62,658 bases of DNA from a bacterium (GTDB lineage Bacteria; Sumerlaeota; Sumerlaeia; SLMS01), in contig WGMQ01000052.1 of assembly GCA_016125005.1 (NCBI GenBank), positions 1 to 62,658 of the forward strand, read 5' to 3'. Within the stretch, counting starts at the first letter, position 1, and every line of letters begins with the position of its first letter. This document shows positions 6,599 through 17,892 of the stretch, in pieces. The notes beneath the pieces were generated by a model that made no database searches, was not told the DNA's origin, and saw nothing but the letters and a program-made list of their open reading frames with translations. Both the position numbers and the translations under genes were made by a program.

Positions 6599-8974
6599 TC
6601 ACTCCTTAACCTTCATGACTTCCAACCAGTCGAGTTTCTCGATCAACGCCCGGACGGCCACCTGGGCTGCCAGGATACAGGAAAGCATCAGAAACGCGGT
6701 CAGTGCGAAGCGCTCCGCCTTGAGAACCATCGGGAAGCGGAATAGCTCCGAGCTATACGCCACCGTCAGGAAGCGTATATACCAAACGCCCGCGTATAGA
6801 CCAAGCAGAGTACCAAGGCCGTAAAGTATCAGGCTCTCGATGGCAAAGATGCGGGCCACCTGTCCTGTCGTGAATCCAAGGACCCGCAAGGTGGCAACCT
6901 CGCGCTGGCGTTCGCTCAACGACACCAGAGCGGAATTGAGCACGCTCCCGAATCCGATCACCATCGCGAAGATGATGAAGATGCCGATGATGACGGCGTT
7001 GGCCTTGCTGAAGGTCTCCTCGAAGAGTTCCAGCGCCTGCGCGCGGCGTGTTGCCCCCACCACATCGCGGACCTCCTTCAACTGCCCAAGATAGGCGGCA
7101 TCGCTGCTCCCGGGAAACGAGCGCGTCAGGATTCGGTTGGCGGCCCATTCCTCGCCGATCAACCGACTCAGATAGTCAATACGGGCGTAGGCTGACAACC
7201 CGACGTAGGTGTCCACCAATGCCACTACTGTGGCTGTCGTTTGGCGTCGCTCGCCAATGAGCGGCTGCACAATGAGCTGGTCCCCAACCCCGACATCGAG
7301 GAGTTCCGCCAGTTTTCGGGAAAGCACCAATCCCGAAGCGGGAATCGTGATCGGCTCCCCCGCCTGGTCGAGTGGTGTATAAAGGAAGTTGCCTGCGTCT
7401 ATACCGGTGATGCTCACCGTGCGGCGTCGTGCGCCGTTCACGAAGTCCGCGGGCACATTGAGCTGCGGCTCCACCTGCTGCACGAACTGGAGTTCCTCGG
7501 AGGCCAGTCCCGGTCCCTTCGGATCGCGGAGCGCAATCGCCAAGTCCTGGTGCGAGACCTCCTCCAGTTCGTAGCGCGCCAGCTTCTTCATCCCATCGCG
7601 CATCGCGAAGGCACCGATGATCAGCATCGTTGCCACCAGCCCGGAGAACACGCTGACGAGGCTTCGGAACGGATTGCGAAAGATGGCCCGAAACACCATC
7701 TTCCAACGAAACGGAAGACGCGTCCACAGCGCCGGGAAGCGCTCGATAGGCGTGCGGTGCGCCCGTTCCGGCGGGGGAGGGTGCATGGCCTCGGCCGGTT
7801 GCAGCCGAAGCGCGGTCAGCGTGCCTTTCAGCGTACCTCCCGCCGCGGCAAGCGAACTGACCAGCAGACCCGTGATGTATAGATCGAAGTGATAACGTTG
7901 CTCGATCAGCGGGAACTCGAAGATCGCCCTGTATAGACTCAGCATGCCGAACTGGATGAGCAGCGCCAGCAACGATCCGAGCAATGCACCGGCGGCACCG
8001 ATGATCACGCCGTATAGCAGATAGTGGCACATGATCTGTACAGATGTATAGCCAATGGCCTTCAGCGTCCCGATGACGACGCGCTGTTGCTGGACGAGTC
8101 GAGCCACCAATACATTCAGGATCAGCGCCGCGATGGAAAGAAAGATCACCGGCGTGATCAGGCTCGATTTCTTGACGTTCTCCAACTCGTTCTCGAGGAA
8201 CTTGGTGGACGGCTGCTCATTCATGCGCTGCGCATCCACCACGCCATACTGGTCGAGCACCTCCTTGGCGCTTCGCAGCATCGGCAGCACGGCGCCGTCG
8301 CTCTTGTCATAGACGGTGCCGAGGAACTCGTTGTACGCGCCGGCGAGATCGCCCGCCTCCTGCAGAAACTTTTCCTCGAAGTAAATGGCGGCGAATCGCT
8401 TTGGATCGGGAGCCAGCCCACCGGCCGGCGGAATCAGGTAGATGTACTCGGCCGAGGTCACCGTGCCGACCACCAGGAATTCGCGCTGCTCGTCGAGCAG
8501 CATGATCCGCAGTCGATGCCCCGGGTGCAGGTGATTCTCCCGCGCAAAGGAATCATTCAGGAGGATCTCCTGGGCCCCCGTGCCGGAGAACCAGGAACCC
8601 TGCCGGAGCAGCACATCGTTGATGACCGGTTGGCGCACGGCCGGGAGCGAAAGCGCCGTGCCCGTGACCGGTTCCGTCAGGTCGGGTAGGTCGACGAGGA
8701 TTGGCAACCGGACCCGTCCGCGCACTTCGCGCACGTTCGGCAGTTCCCTCAGCTCCTCGGTCACCCAGGCCGGTGCGCGCTTCACCGGCGCGTAGAAATC
8801 GCCGATGCGCGTCTGGGCGAAGTAGCGTTCCTTCGCGAACTCGAGGTCGCGCGCCACGCCGAGGAACCCCACCAACGCGGCGATGCCGAAGCCCATGATG
8901 AGAACCAGAGCGAAGAGGGATGCCTTTCGCCCGAGCAAGTCACGGACGACCTTGCGGAGCAGCGTGGGACTCAC
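6599..8974 (-). CDS. FtsX/MacB-type ABC exporter permease
   Basis: This 791-residue inner-membrane permease has two FtsX-like modules. It has an N-terminal TM helix, a large periplasmic MacB-PCD-like domain (residues ~50-290) and three TM segments around 300-420. After a cytosolic linker, a second TM helix, periplasmic domain and three C-terminal TM segments follow, ending WLEVMKVKE. This duplicated layout is typical of DevC/LolC-like exporters working with an adaptor. The start is the GTG whose last two bases overlap the ATPase stop (GTGA), giving tight coupling; a longer reading frame upstream overlaps the ATPase coding sequence and was rejected. Several CTATAC motifs with rare CTA, ATA and ACA codons lie inside this gene. 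Confidence 0.85.
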   Translation of the reverse strand: MSPTLLRKVVRDLLGRKASLFALVLIMGFGIAALVGFLGVARDLEFAKERYFAQTRIGDFYAPVKRAPAWVTEELRELPNVREVRGRVRLPILVDLPDLTEPVTGTALSLPAVRQPVINDVLLRQGSWFSGTGAQEILLNDSFARENHLHPGHRLRIMLLDEQREFLVVGTVTSAEYIYLIPPAGGLAPDPKRFAAIYFEEKFLQEAGDLAGAYNEFLGTVYDKSDGAVLPMLRSAKEVLDQYGVVDAQRMNEQPSTKFLENELENVKKSSLITPVIFLSIAALILNVLVARLVQQQRVVIGTLKAIGYTSVQIMCHYLLYGVIIGAAGALLGSLLALLIQFGMLSLYRAIFEFPLIEQRYHFDLYITGLLVSSLAAAGGTLKGTLTALRLQPAEAMHPPPPERAHRTPIERFPALWTRLPFRWKMVFRAIFRNPFRSLVSVFSGLVATMLIIGAFAMRDGMKKLARYELEEVSHQDLAIALRDPKGPGLASEELQFVQQVEPQLNVPADFVNGARRRTVSITGIDAGNFLYTPLDQAGEPITIPASGLVLSRKLAELLDVGVGDQLIVQPLIGERRQTTATVVALVDTYVGLSAYARIDYLSRLIGEEWAANRILTRSFPGSSDAAYLGQLKEVRDVVGATRRAQALELFEETFSKANAVIIGIFIIFAMVIGFGSVLNSALVSLSERQREVATLRVLGFTTGQVARIFAIESLILYGLGTLLGLYAGVWYIRFLTVAYSSELFRFPMVLKAERFALTAFLMLSCILAAQVAVRALIEKLDWLEVMKVKE

Positions 8975-9702
8975 CAGTCGAGTTCCTCGACCGGCACCCG
9001 CTTGTCGTTGTCCTTCACCCACGCGATGGCACCGTCGCGGATGTGGGCAATGCGGTCGGCGATGCCGCAAATGGCCGCGTTGTGCGTGATGATGACGAGT
9101 GTCTTCCCCATGTCCCTGTTGAAGTGCAGCAGGAGCTTCAGCACCTCGCGACTCGTGCGGATATCGAGGGCGCCGGTGGGCTCGTCGCAGAGGAGGATCG
9201 ACGGATTCCCCGCAATGGCGCGGGCGATGGCGACGCGCTGTTGTTCGCCGCCGCTCATCTGTGCGGGGAAGTGATCGTGCCGGTGCGCGAGACCAACCAG
9301 GCTCAGCGCTTCCCTCGCGCTCATGGGATTGCGGGCAACCTCGGTCACGACCTCCACGTTCTCCAGGGCCGTGAGCGTTGGCACCAGGTTGTAGAATTGG
9401 AAGACGAAGCCGACCTCGTAGCGTCTATACATCGTCTGTTCGCGGTCGTTGTTTTTGCCGAGGTCCCGGTCGCGGTAAAGAACCTTGCCGCCCGTGGGCC
9501 GGTCCATGCCGCCGATCAGGTTCAGCAGCGTGCTCTTCCCCGAGCCGCTGGGGCCGAGGATCACGAGCACCTCGCCATCGAAGATCTTCAGCGTCGCGTC
9601 ACGGAGAGCCATGACCTCCACTTCGCCCATGCGAAAAACGCGCTGCGCGCTCTCCACAGAGAGAATCACAGGGCGGTCAACGGCGTTGGGTTCTGTGGCC
9701 AA
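8971..9702 (-). CDS. ABC exporter ATP-binding protein (MacB/LolD type)
   Basis: This is the 243-residue ATPase that energises the downstream permease and adaptor. It shows Walker A GPSGSGKST, the Q-loop FVFQFYNLVPTLTALEN, the signature MSGGEQQR, Walker B ILLCDEPTGALD and the switch His in VIITHN. The family usually begins shortly before the 'FRMGEVEV' block, so the upstream GTG at 9798, which sits inside a hairpin, is unlikely to be the start. The TTG at 9702, with GAGGAG upstream, gives a normal length; a GTG at PVILSV is an alternative. The three-gene order ATPase-permease-adaptor with stop/start overlaps is a complete exporter lacking only its outer-membrane channel. Confidence 0.88.
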   Translation of the reverse strand: MATEPNAVDRPVILSVESAQRVFRMGEVEVMALRDATLKIFDGEVLVILGPSGSGKSTLLNLIGGMDRPTGGKVLYRDRDLGKNNDREQTMYRRYEVGFVFQFYNLVPTLTALENVEVVTEVARNPMSAREALSLVGLAHRHDHFPAQMSGGEQQRVAIARAIAGNPSILLCDEPTGALDIRTSREVLKLLLHFNRDMGKTLVIITHNAAICGIADRIAHIRDGAIAWVKDNDKRVPVEELDW

Positions 9703-9782
9703 TTGGAAGCAGTGCTCCTCGCGTGGCCGATGATGCCGAGCCACAAAAATCTGCGCGCACTGCAAGTGATGGGGGGAGGGAG

Positions 9783-9815
9783 GGGCGAGCCGAATCACGA
9801 TGATTCGACCCGCCC
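9783..9815 (-). terminator. Hairpin between symporter and exporter operons
   Basis: Arms GGGCG.G.CGAATCA and TGATTCG.C.CGCCC pair over about 13 bp with two mismatches around a 3-nt loop. The hairpin lies 25 nt past the symporter stop on the minus strand. No T-run follows, so termination strength is uncertain. Confidence 0.45.
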
Positions 9816-9839
9816 GGGAAATAAACGGCTACACTGTGC

Positions 9840-11518
<1,679 letters not shown>

Positions 11519-11522
<4 letters not shown>

Positions 11523-11782
11523 TCTTTCTCCTCCTGTCGCGCGTTAGTCGCATGCAAACGATCAAGAACCTGCATCCGCCAAACATAGACAGCGATCAGG
11601 CCAAGGAACACCCAGATCGTCCCCTGCTGGGCCATCCAGAAGCCGAAGGGAACGCCAAAGAAGGGGATGCGATTGAGGAGATCGACGAAGAGGATGCTGC
11701 AACCAAGGGAGACAAAAGCCCAGATGCTGAGCAAAACCACGATCAGGCGCACGTTGGCGCGCCAGTAGGCACCATCATTCAT
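11519..11782 (-). CDS. Sodium/solute symporter small subunit (DUF4212)
   Basis: This 87-residue membrane protein has two TM helices (about residues 10-32 and 46-70) and the family block YWRANVRLIVVLLSIWAFVS followed by FFGVPFGFWMAQQGTIWVFL. DUF4212 proteins are found just before a VC_2705-type symporter, as here, and are thought to form part of the transporter. The ATG at 11782 gives the usual start (MNDGAYW). Its stop overlaps the GTG of the large subunit by four bases. The upstream ribosome site is weak. Confidence 0.9.
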
Positions 11783-11815
11783 GAGGGGAGTATGGACCTC
11801 CGGGATTAAAAACAA

Positions 11816-11844
11816 ACTCGCCCCGGTTTTGGACCGGGGCGAGT
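11816..11844 (-). terminator. Rho-independent terminator after the cold-shock gene
   Basis: Arms ACTCGCCCCGG and CCGGGGCGAGT form an 11-bp stem. On the minus strand the hairpin is followed by TTTGTTTTTAAT, a good U-tract. It ends the cold-shock transcript before the symporter operon. Confidence 0.9.
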
Positions 11845-11867
11845 GTAACGTCAACCGAGAACGTCGA

Positions 11868-12077
11868 TCAGGAGTTGATCGGACGGACGTTCGTGGCCTG
11901 CATGCCCTTGGCGCCGCGGGCCGCTTCGAACTCGACGCGCTGGCCTTCCTTCAGGGTGCGGAAGCCGTCGGTGCGGATGGCGGTGTGGTGGACGAAGAGG
12001 TCATCACCCTGGTTATCCGGGCAGATGAATCCAAAGCCCTTCTGATCATTGAACCACTTGACGATACCGGTCTGCAT
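11868..12077 (-). CDS. cspA: Cold-shock protein (CspA family)
   Basis: This 69-residue single-domain nucleic-acid-binding protein is an RNA chaperone. It contains RNP1 (KGFGFI) and RNP2 (LFVHHTAI) and opens with the typical [10 protein letters not shown]. The ATG has AAGGAAAA 7-8 nt upstream. A long untranslated leader probably precedes it, as in cold-inducible csp genes; it contains an inverted repeat (CTGCGGG / CCCGCAG at 12257-12282). Temperature control is inferred only from the family. It is transcribed alone and closed by a strong terminator. The gene symbol is by family; paralogues may exist elsewhere in the genome. Confidence 0.95.
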   Translation of the reverse strand: MQTGIVKWFNDQKGFGFICPDNQGDDLFVHHTAIRTDGFRTLKEGQRVEFEAARGAKGMQATNVRPINS

Positions 12078-12426
12078 AGTGTTTTCCTTCTGGAAAAGTG
12101 TGTTGTACTGATCGACATCCTGATGACCGATTCCAGTTGGACGAATCTTCGACGGCATTGAAACCACCTGGCTGGTGGCCCTTCGCCGAGAAACACATGC
12201 AGCGGTTACTGCGACGTGGAGCTGTGAAGGAGGATCGATAAACTGAACTGTTGGTCCTGCGGGTGTTTGATCTAGCCCGCAGAGAGGGCACCACCCACAC
12301 CCCACGCGTCAATGAAAGATTTTGAAAATCGTGAACAGGGCATCTGGTCCTGCCCAGCGCCCCCTTGACGGGCATGGTTTCCGCAGTGCCTACTTTCGCC
12401 CCTACGGTAGGCCCGCGGAGTGGACC
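12078..12426. other. Divergent intergenic region between csp and the acetyltransferase
   Basis: These 349 bp hold no gene. Visible elements are a hairpin CCACC-TGGCT-GGTGG near 12165-12179, the inverted repeat CTGCGGG/CCCGCAG (12257-12282), and a GATTTTGAAAATC palindrome around 12317-12329. A TTGACG at 12365 lies 20 nt before TACTTT; the spacing is long for a sigma-70 promoter. The leader of the cold-shock gene occupies the left part. Confidence 0.4.
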
Positions 12427-13311
12427 ATGCAGCGTCGACCCAACACCGTGAACCGCATCGACCTCGAACGCGATTTGAGGGAGGCCGGTGTACGCGATGG
12501 GGACCTGTTGGTGGTGCATTCCTCCCTGTCACGCGTCGGCTGGATCCAGGGTGGCCCGCTCGATGCCCTGGCCGCACTGCGTGCGGTTCTTGGCCCTCGC
12601 GGCACTCTTGTCATGCCCACCTTTACTTTTAATCTGTCCTGCTGGGGAATGCCGCCCTTCGACCCGGAACGCACGCCCAGCCGCGTGGGTGTCCTGACCG
12701 ATGCGCTTCGGCATCTCGATGGGTCGGTTCGTTCCAGTCATCCGACCCACAGCGTCGCGGCGATTGGTCCGCTCGCGGCGGACCTCATCGGCGACCGGAT
12801 CGACTACGAACCGTTGGGCATTGGAAGCCCCCTGGATCGTGCCCAGATGATGGGCGGACGCATCCTCCTGATTGGCGTCGGCCAGAATCGCAACTCCACC
12901 GTTCACGTGGCCGAGTGCTACGCCCAGGTGCCATACTTCGCCGTTAATTTCTCCGAGGACTCCAGCTGGGACGAGGCTTGGTACCTGAACGAAAAGGGCG
13001 GACGCGAGCTAGTCATCATCGACCAGATGCCCGGCTCTTCGGAAGGCTTTGACGTCCTGGAAAATCCCCTGCGCCGCATGGGGGTCGTGCGCGACGTGAT
13101 GATCGGAGAGGCCCCGTCTCAGATGATGGAGGGCAATCGCCTCTGCGTGGCCGTCACGTCCCTCCTGATGGAGAATCCCGCGCTGCTGCTCGGCGGGGAT
13201 GCGACCTCCGACATTACCCGGCGGCGGCGACTCCACACCATGAAGGTGTTGAATCAGCGGTCGCATCGCCCAACAGACCTGACCCCCATTCTTCAAGGAA
13301 GTGCCCCATGA
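12427..13311 (+). CDS. AAC(3)-like N-acetyltransferase
   Basis: This 294-residue protein belongs to the aminoglycoside 3-N-acetyltransferase superfamily (Antibiotic_NAT), which transfers acetyl from acetyl-CoA to an amino group. Family motifs are VVHSSLSRVGWIQGG, GTLVMPTFTF, RSSHPTHSVAAIGP (with the conserved catalytic-region His) and GGRILLIGVGQNRNSTVH. The start ATG has GGAG 6 nt upstream. The next gene overlaps its stop (ATGA), so the two are probably one operon. Many chromosomal members act on cell-wall or secondary-metabolite amines rather than antibiotics, so resistance should not be assumed. Confidence 0.88.
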   Translation: MQRRPNTVNRIDLERDLREAGVRDGDLLVVHSSLSRVGWIQGGPLDALAALRAVLGPRGTLVMPTFTFNLSCWGMPPFDPERTPSRVGVLTDALRHLDGSVRSSHPTHSVAAIGPLAADLIGDRIDYEPLGIGSPLDRAQMMGGRILLIGVGQNRNSTVHVAECYAQVPYFAVNFSEDSSWDEAWYLNEKGGRELVIIDQMPGSSEGFDVLENPLRRMGVVRDVMIGEAPSQMMEGNRLCVAVTSLLMENPALLLGGDATSDITRRRRLHTMKVLNQRSHRPTDLTPILQGSAP

Positions 13312-13895
13312 ACGCCACCACCTCAACGCTGTGGTCCGAGAAGTTCGAGCAATTGGCCGCGCGCTGGGCAAAGGAGCCGCACGGCGAGGACGAGCCGGGT
13401 TTCAGCGGCCCCGAGCTTGTGTCGCGCGTTCGCTCGCGGCTCCGCATCATCCAGAACTACAACCGCGTGACCTCGCGTCTCGCCATCAGCTCGAAGCGCC
13501 ACTGGGATCAGTCCTGGAACCCGGAGGCCGTGGAGCGCGATCTGCGGGCCGCTGCGCGCCGACTTGGCTGGTCCGTCTACATCTCGCCAAAGGGCCAGCC
13601 GTCCCCCCTCGAACTCGCCGCCGCCGGGGTGGACAGCAACACGATCCTGCTGGACATGGTGACGGCGGGTCAGCGGGCCGCCGCCCTGCGCGACGCCGGC
13701 CTGCCGCGCCGCTGGGAAAAGGAGCAGGCGGTCCTTCAGATGCTGGCCGAAGAGATCTACACCCTCACGGCGGAACGGATCGGAAACCTGCCCGCCTATG
13801 CGGTTGTGGAGGAAGCGGCACTGGCGCTTTTCGTTCAGGAGAGCCTTGGACTTCCCTTCAACCCCTGGGCACTCCGCTTTGTGAAGGATTCTTGA
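13308..13895 (+). CDS. Hypothetical protein coupled to the acetyltransferase
   Basis: This 195-residue soluble protein is not recognised. It is mostly helical, with a basic stretch around residues 40-70 (SRVRSRLRIIQNYNRVTSRL) and a tryptophan-rich HWDQSWNPEAVERDLR segment. It has no signal peptide, TM helix or cysteine. Its ATG overlaps the stop of the acetyltransferase by four bases (ATGA), which suggests co-translation and a shared process. No catalytic motif is visible. Confidence 0.7.
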   Translation: MNATTSTLWSEKFEQLAARWAKEPHGEDEPGFSGPELVSRVRSRLRIIQNYNRVTSRLAISSKRHWDQSWNPEAVERDLRAAARRLGWSVYISPKGQPSPLELAAAGVDSNTILLDMVTAGQRAAALRDAGLPRRWEKEQAVLQMLAEEIYTLTAERIGNLPAYAVVEEAALALFVQESLGLPFNPWALRFVKDS

Positions 13896-14050
13896 CCGCC
13901 TCCCCATGACGACCTCGTGACAGGGGAGCAATCCGTCCCAGAAGTGACGGTTCGAGGACCCACCGGGGGCGATAGGCTTTGACACCTGCATTCGATCAGC
14001 TTTCCTTTATCTGGTCAGAGGCAATTCCGGCTTCTTTTGGAAGGGGTTTT

Positions 14051-17002
14051 ATGAAGAGTCGCATCGCGTTGATTCTCGCAGGCGTGACTGCCTGCCTACC
14101 AGCCGCGCTCATTGCTGGAAACACTTGGGAAACCAGTGGCTATGAAGGGGGCGGACCTCCCGCTCTGGAGGAGTACGCCAAGTCACAGAAGGCCCTCTAC
14201 GACGGGCTGACGATGGACTTCGACAAGGTTACCGAGGCGACCACCGTCACCTATGTGCCGACCGAAGCCGACCTGGAATTCCTCAAGGACAAGACCTGTC
14301 CCACCTGCGTATCGGGCGAATCACTGATTCGCGTGGGCGTGAACGGTTCCATCGGCAAGACTTTCGATTTCAGCGCCCTCCCCGGTCGCGTTGGCCTCAA
14401 GCCCATCGACTTCAACGGTGGTGTGCTGCGTGCCCTCCCGTCGGGCGAACTGGTCTGGACCGTCGGCGTTTCTTCGCCGGGCGCCTATGGGATGCGCGTG
14501 GGCTTCACCGATTTCAACCTGCCCGATGGCGTCGGCATGACGCTCTATAACTGGAACGAGGAAGCCTACGGCCCGTACCTCGCCCAGGGCCCGAACGAGG
14601 ACGGTGTTTTCTGGTCGAACTCGATTTCAGGAAGCGACGTGTTCCTCGAAATCCGCGCCGCCAGCCTTGCCGCGCTCGCGGGGACTTCCTTCGTTCTGAA
14701 TGAAGTCGCCCACCTCGACAGCACCCTCTTCCCCGGTGTGGACAAGAAGTGCGACGGCGTGACCGAGGCGTGCATGGTGGACGCCACCTGTTTCGGCGTC
14801 GCCGATTTCGCCCCGATCGTGAATGCCCGCAAGGCGATGGGCCAGATGCTTTTCTCCGTGAGCGGCGGCCAGGCGCTCTGCTCCGGCGGCTTGCTTGCCG
14901 ACGTCAGCCAGTCCAAGACCCCCTACTTCCTCACGGCCAACCACTGCCTTAGCACCCAGGCCACGGCTTCGTCGCTTCAGGTGACCTGGCGCTACCAAAC
15001 GCCCAGCTGCGACGCCGCCTGCCCCGACTACAGTGAATCGCGCTTCCCCAAGACGCTTGGCGCCCGCTTGCTTGCCACGGGTGCGACGCCCGCGGTCACG
15101 GACTTCACCCTCCTGCGACTGACCGGTGTAGTCCCCAGCGATGCCTTTTACCTCGGATGGACTCGCGCCAACGTGCAGTCCACCGCCGGAACCAAGCTCT
15201 TCCGGCTCTCCCATCCCGCCGGTGCTCCGCTTCACTTCACCCGCTACAATGTGACACCTGACGGTTACTGCGACGACTTCGCGCCTCGCTCGCGCTTCAT
15301 TTACGGCGTCCCCGACATCGGTGCCGCAGAGGGCGGCTCCAGCGGCTCGCCGCTCATGACCAGCACCGGCTTGGTCGTTGGCCAGTTGCTTGGTGCCTGT
15401 GGGGTTGGCGTCTCCACGCCCTGTCAGGACGTCACGGGATACCGCACGGTCGACGGCGCCTTCCGCGTCACCTATGATCGCATCAAGGACTTCATTGATC
15501 CCGCCGAGCCCATCGATCTTCCCTTCGCCTCGCAGTATTACATGGCCGAGGGCGTCACCGGCCCAGCCTTCGACACCTACGTCCTCCTTTCGAACCCCGG
15601 CAGCGAGGCCATCACGGTCGAGCTGACCTTCCTGGCCCAGAACGAGGAAAACAAGGTCGCCCAATACTCCATCCCGGCTTACCGCCGCCAGACGGTGCTG
15701 GTGGACGACTTCATCGCGAACGATGGCGTCTCCATCTCGGCACGCGAGGTGAACGGCAAGTCGTTCGTCGCCGAGCGCGCGATCTACTCACTTGATGCCA
15801 GCGGCAACTGGGTTGGTGCCCACAGCTCTGTCGGTGCCACCACGCCCAGCAACACCTGGTACTTCCCTGAGGGATCCACCGTGGAAGTCGCTGGTCCGGG
15901 GACGAACTTCGAAACCTACCTGCTCGTCGCCAACCCGAACGACCAGGCCCTTCCGCTTACCTTCACGTTCTTCCTGCAGGACGGCACCAGCTTCACTAAG
16001 ACCTTTGTGGCACCTGCCAAGCGCCGCCTGACTGTCGCGCCGGGCCCGGGCCTCGACAGCCGCCTTGCCAACACCTCCTTCTTCACCCGGATCAGCTCTC
16101 CTAACCTGACCTTCTACGCGGAGCGCGCCATGTGGTGGCGCAATCCACAGAGCGGCTTTGGTGGCTTCGTCGAGGGCAACAACTCTCTGGGCATCCCCGA
16201 GCTCTCCACGAACTGGTACTTCGCCGAGGGCAACAACCTCCCGGGCACCGACGAGTTCGTCCTTCTTGCGAACCCCGGAAACACCGACGCGGTCGTTACC
16301 CTCGACTACCTGCTCCAGGGAACTGCCGCCATCACCAAGAGCGTGACCGTTCCGGCCAACTCCCGCCAGACGGTGAACGTCGGCTTCGACGCTGTCACCG
16401 GCCTCGGCGATCAGACCACGAAGATCCGTCACGGCTTGGCGGTCACCTCCACGGCACCGATTGCCGCCGAACGCTCCATGTACTTCACATCCAATGGGGT
16501 CACCTGGCTCTCGGGACACAATACTGTCGGATCGCCGCGCACCGCCAACGTCTGGGCGCTGCCGGAAGGTGCATCCTTCGACAACCTCCGCTCCGATATT
16601 GCCATCGCCAATCCCAACATCAGCACCGTTGCGGTCGAGGTCATTTACCTTCTCGAGTCCGGTAGCGAGGTGCGTCGCAACTACAACATCGCTGGACGTC
16701 AGCGCCTGACGCTGCACGGCACCGACGAATCGGCTGTGCGCGGCAAGGCCTACTCGACCCTCGTGCTGTCCACCGGCGGTAATGTGGTGGCCGAGCGTTC
16801 CTCCCAGATCGCCGCCCTCGGCAGCGTCACCGGCGCGGCCACCTGCTCCATGGGCATCTCTCTCAACGCCAACCTGACCACCACACTGGCGAAGGAAGAG
16901 CTGATCGACTCGCTGCGTGGGCTGGCCCCCGTCAGCGAAGAAGTCACGGTGCCGACCCCGACCGTCACCCCGACGGTCACCCCCACCCCCGCCGTTCCGT
17001 AA
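14051..17002 (+). CDS. Secreted trypsin-like serine protease with four C-terminal beta repeats
   Basis: This 983-residue exported protein has a signal peptide (residues 1-22, cleaved near LIAG), an N-terminal propeptide-like region and a chymotrypsin-fold protease at about 235-485. The triad is visible: His298 in TANHC, Asp351 in TDFTLLRL and Ser431 in GGSSGSP. Cysteines in this part probably form disulfides. From residue ~490 to ~960 there are four tandem ~118-residue repeats, each with a YxxEG opening, a Y/FVLLANPG-like strand, a PAxxRxTV strand and an xAERxMY strand. The tail is Thr-Pro rich (PTPTVTPTVTPTPAVP). The start ATG follows AAGGGG. The repeats probably mediate surface display or binding. 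Confidence 0.85.
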   Translation: MKSRIALILAGVTACLPAALIAGNTWETSGYEGGGPPALEEYAKSQKALYDGLTMDFDKVTEATTVTYVPTEADLEFLKDKTCPTCVSGESLIRVGVNGSIGKTFDFSALPGRVGLKPIDFNGGVLRALPSGELVWTVGVSSPGAYGMRVGFTDFNLPDGVGMTLYNWNEEAYGPYLAQGPNEDGVFWSNSISGSDVFLEIRAASLAALAGTSFVLNEVAHLDSTLFPGVDKKCDGVTEACMVDATCFGVADFAPIVNARKAMGQMLFSVSGGQALCSGGLLADVSQSKTPYFLTANHCLSTQATASSLQVTWRYQTPSCDAACPDYSESRFPKTLGARLLATGATPAVTDFTLLRLTGVVPSDAFYLGWTRANVQSTAGTKLFRLSHPAGAPLHFTRYNVTPDGYCDDFAPRSRFIYGVPDIGAAEGGSSGSPLMTSTGLVVGQLLGACGVGVSTPCQDVTGYRTVDGAFRVTYDRIKDFIDPAEPIDLPFASQYYMAEGVTGPAFDTYVLLSNPGSEAITVELTFLAQNEENKVAQYSIPAYRRQTVLVDDFIANDGVSISAREVNGKSFVAERAIYSLDASGNWVGAHSSVGATTPSNTWYFPEGSTVEVAGPGTNFETYLLVANPNDQALPLTFTFFLQDGTSFTKTFVAPAKRRLTVAPGPGLDSRLANTSFFTRISSPNLTFYAERAMWWRNPQSGFGGFVEGNNSLGIPELSTNWYFAEGNNLPGTDEFVLLANPGNTDAVVTLDYLLQGTAAITKSVTVPANSRQTVNVGFDAVTGLGDQTTKIRHGLAVTSTAPIAAERSMYFTSNGVTWLSGHNTVGSPRTANVWALPEGASFDNLRSDIAIANPNISTVAVEVIYLLESGSEVRRNYNIAGRQRLTLHGTDESAVRGKAYSTLVLSTGGNVVAERSSQIAALGSVTGAATCSMGISLNANLTTTLAKEELIDSLRGLAPVSEEVTVPTPTVTPTVTPTPAVP

Positions 17003-17030
17003 TCGGAGATCAGTCAGTAGTCCACAAGAG

Positions 17031-17061
17031 CTCGGGCCGCCTGAAATCCAGGCGGCCCGAG
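17031..17061 (+). terminator. Rho-independent terminator after the protease gene
   Basis: A perfect 13-bp stem (CTCGGGCCGCCTG / CAGGCGGCCCGAG) with an AAATC loop is followed by TTGTTT on the plus strand, 28 nt past the protease stop. It may also serve the convergent glycosyltransferase. Confidence 0.9.
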
Positions 17062-17088
17062 TTGTTTACATGCGGTTGAGGAGACTTG

Positions 17089-17892
17089 TTACTTCGTCGC
17101 TTTGCCGCCGCGCAACCCAGCTCCGCGTCCGCGCCGGAGCAGGCCGTACTTGAGGATGCAATAGATCGCCCGGACACCGTCCTTCCAGCCGATCTTCTTC
17201 CCTTCCTCGTAGCTGCGGCCGTAGTAGGAAATCCCCGTCTCGAAAATGCGAATGTTCAGTCGGGCGATCTTCTGAGTGAACTCGGGCTCGAATCCGAAAC
17301 GATTCTCCTCGATGGAGATATGGTCGAGCACCTCCGCCCGGAACATCTTGTAGCACGTTTCCATGTCCGTCAGATTCAGGTCGGTGAACATGTTGCTGAA
17401 AAGCGTCAGGAAGCGATTGCCGACGTAGTGATAGAAATAGAGGACCCGGTGGGTGTCTCCGCCGAGGAAACGCGAGCCAAAGCACGCGTCCGCCTTCCCC
17501 GCGAGGATCGGCTTCAGCAGCTTGTCGTACTCGTTCGGATCGTACTCGTTGTCGGCGTCCTGAATGATGACGATATCTCCGGTAACATGCGAGAAACCGG
17601 TGCGGAGAGCTGCTCCCTTCCCTTGGTTTACCGGGTGGTGATGGACTTGGAACCGGATGGCGGGGAACTCGGTCTGAAGACGCGGGACGCACTCCTCGAG
17701 TACTTCCTTGGTCCCATCCTTGGAGCAGTCATTGACGATCACGAACTCCTTGCGGAGCCCCGCAGCGGGGGCGGCCACAACCGAACGAATCAGCGACTCC
17801 ACGGTCGCCGCCTCGTTGTAGACGGGTATGACAACCGAAAGGACGAGCGGCCGATCCGAGGGGAGCGGATCAAGGCGCAGCGTTGAGGACAT
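17089..17892 (-). CDS. Family 2 glycosyltransferase (polyprenyl-phosphate sugar transferase-like)
   Basis: This 267-residue GT-A-fold enzyme resembles dolichol/undecaprenyl-phosphate mannosyl- or glucosyltransferases, which load a nucleotide sugar onto a lipid carrier at the cytosolic face. Motifs are [16 protein letters not shown] at the N-terminus, VNDCSKDGT, the metal-binding [22 protein letters not shown] and [10 protein letters not shown]. There is no C-terminal TM segment. The ATG used begins MSSTLRLD; an upstream ATG would add 23 residues lacking family character. Such an enzyme could supply the lipid-linked donor used by GT-C enzymes like the one at 959-2731, but the link is only functional inference. 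Confidence 0.9.
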   Translation of the reverse strand: MSSTLRLDPLPSDRPLVLSVVIPVYNEAATVESLIRSVVAAPAAGLRKEFVIVNDCSKDGTKEVLEECVPRLQTEFPAIRFQVHHHPVNQGKGAALRTGFSHVTGDIVIIQDADNEYDPNEYDKLLKPILAGKADACFGSRFLGGDTHRVLYFYHYVGNRFLTLFSNMFTDLNLTDMETCYKMFRAEVLDHISIEENRFGFEPEFTQKIARLNIRIFETGISYYGRSYEEGKKIGWKDGVRAIYCILKYGLLRRGRGAGLRGGKATK

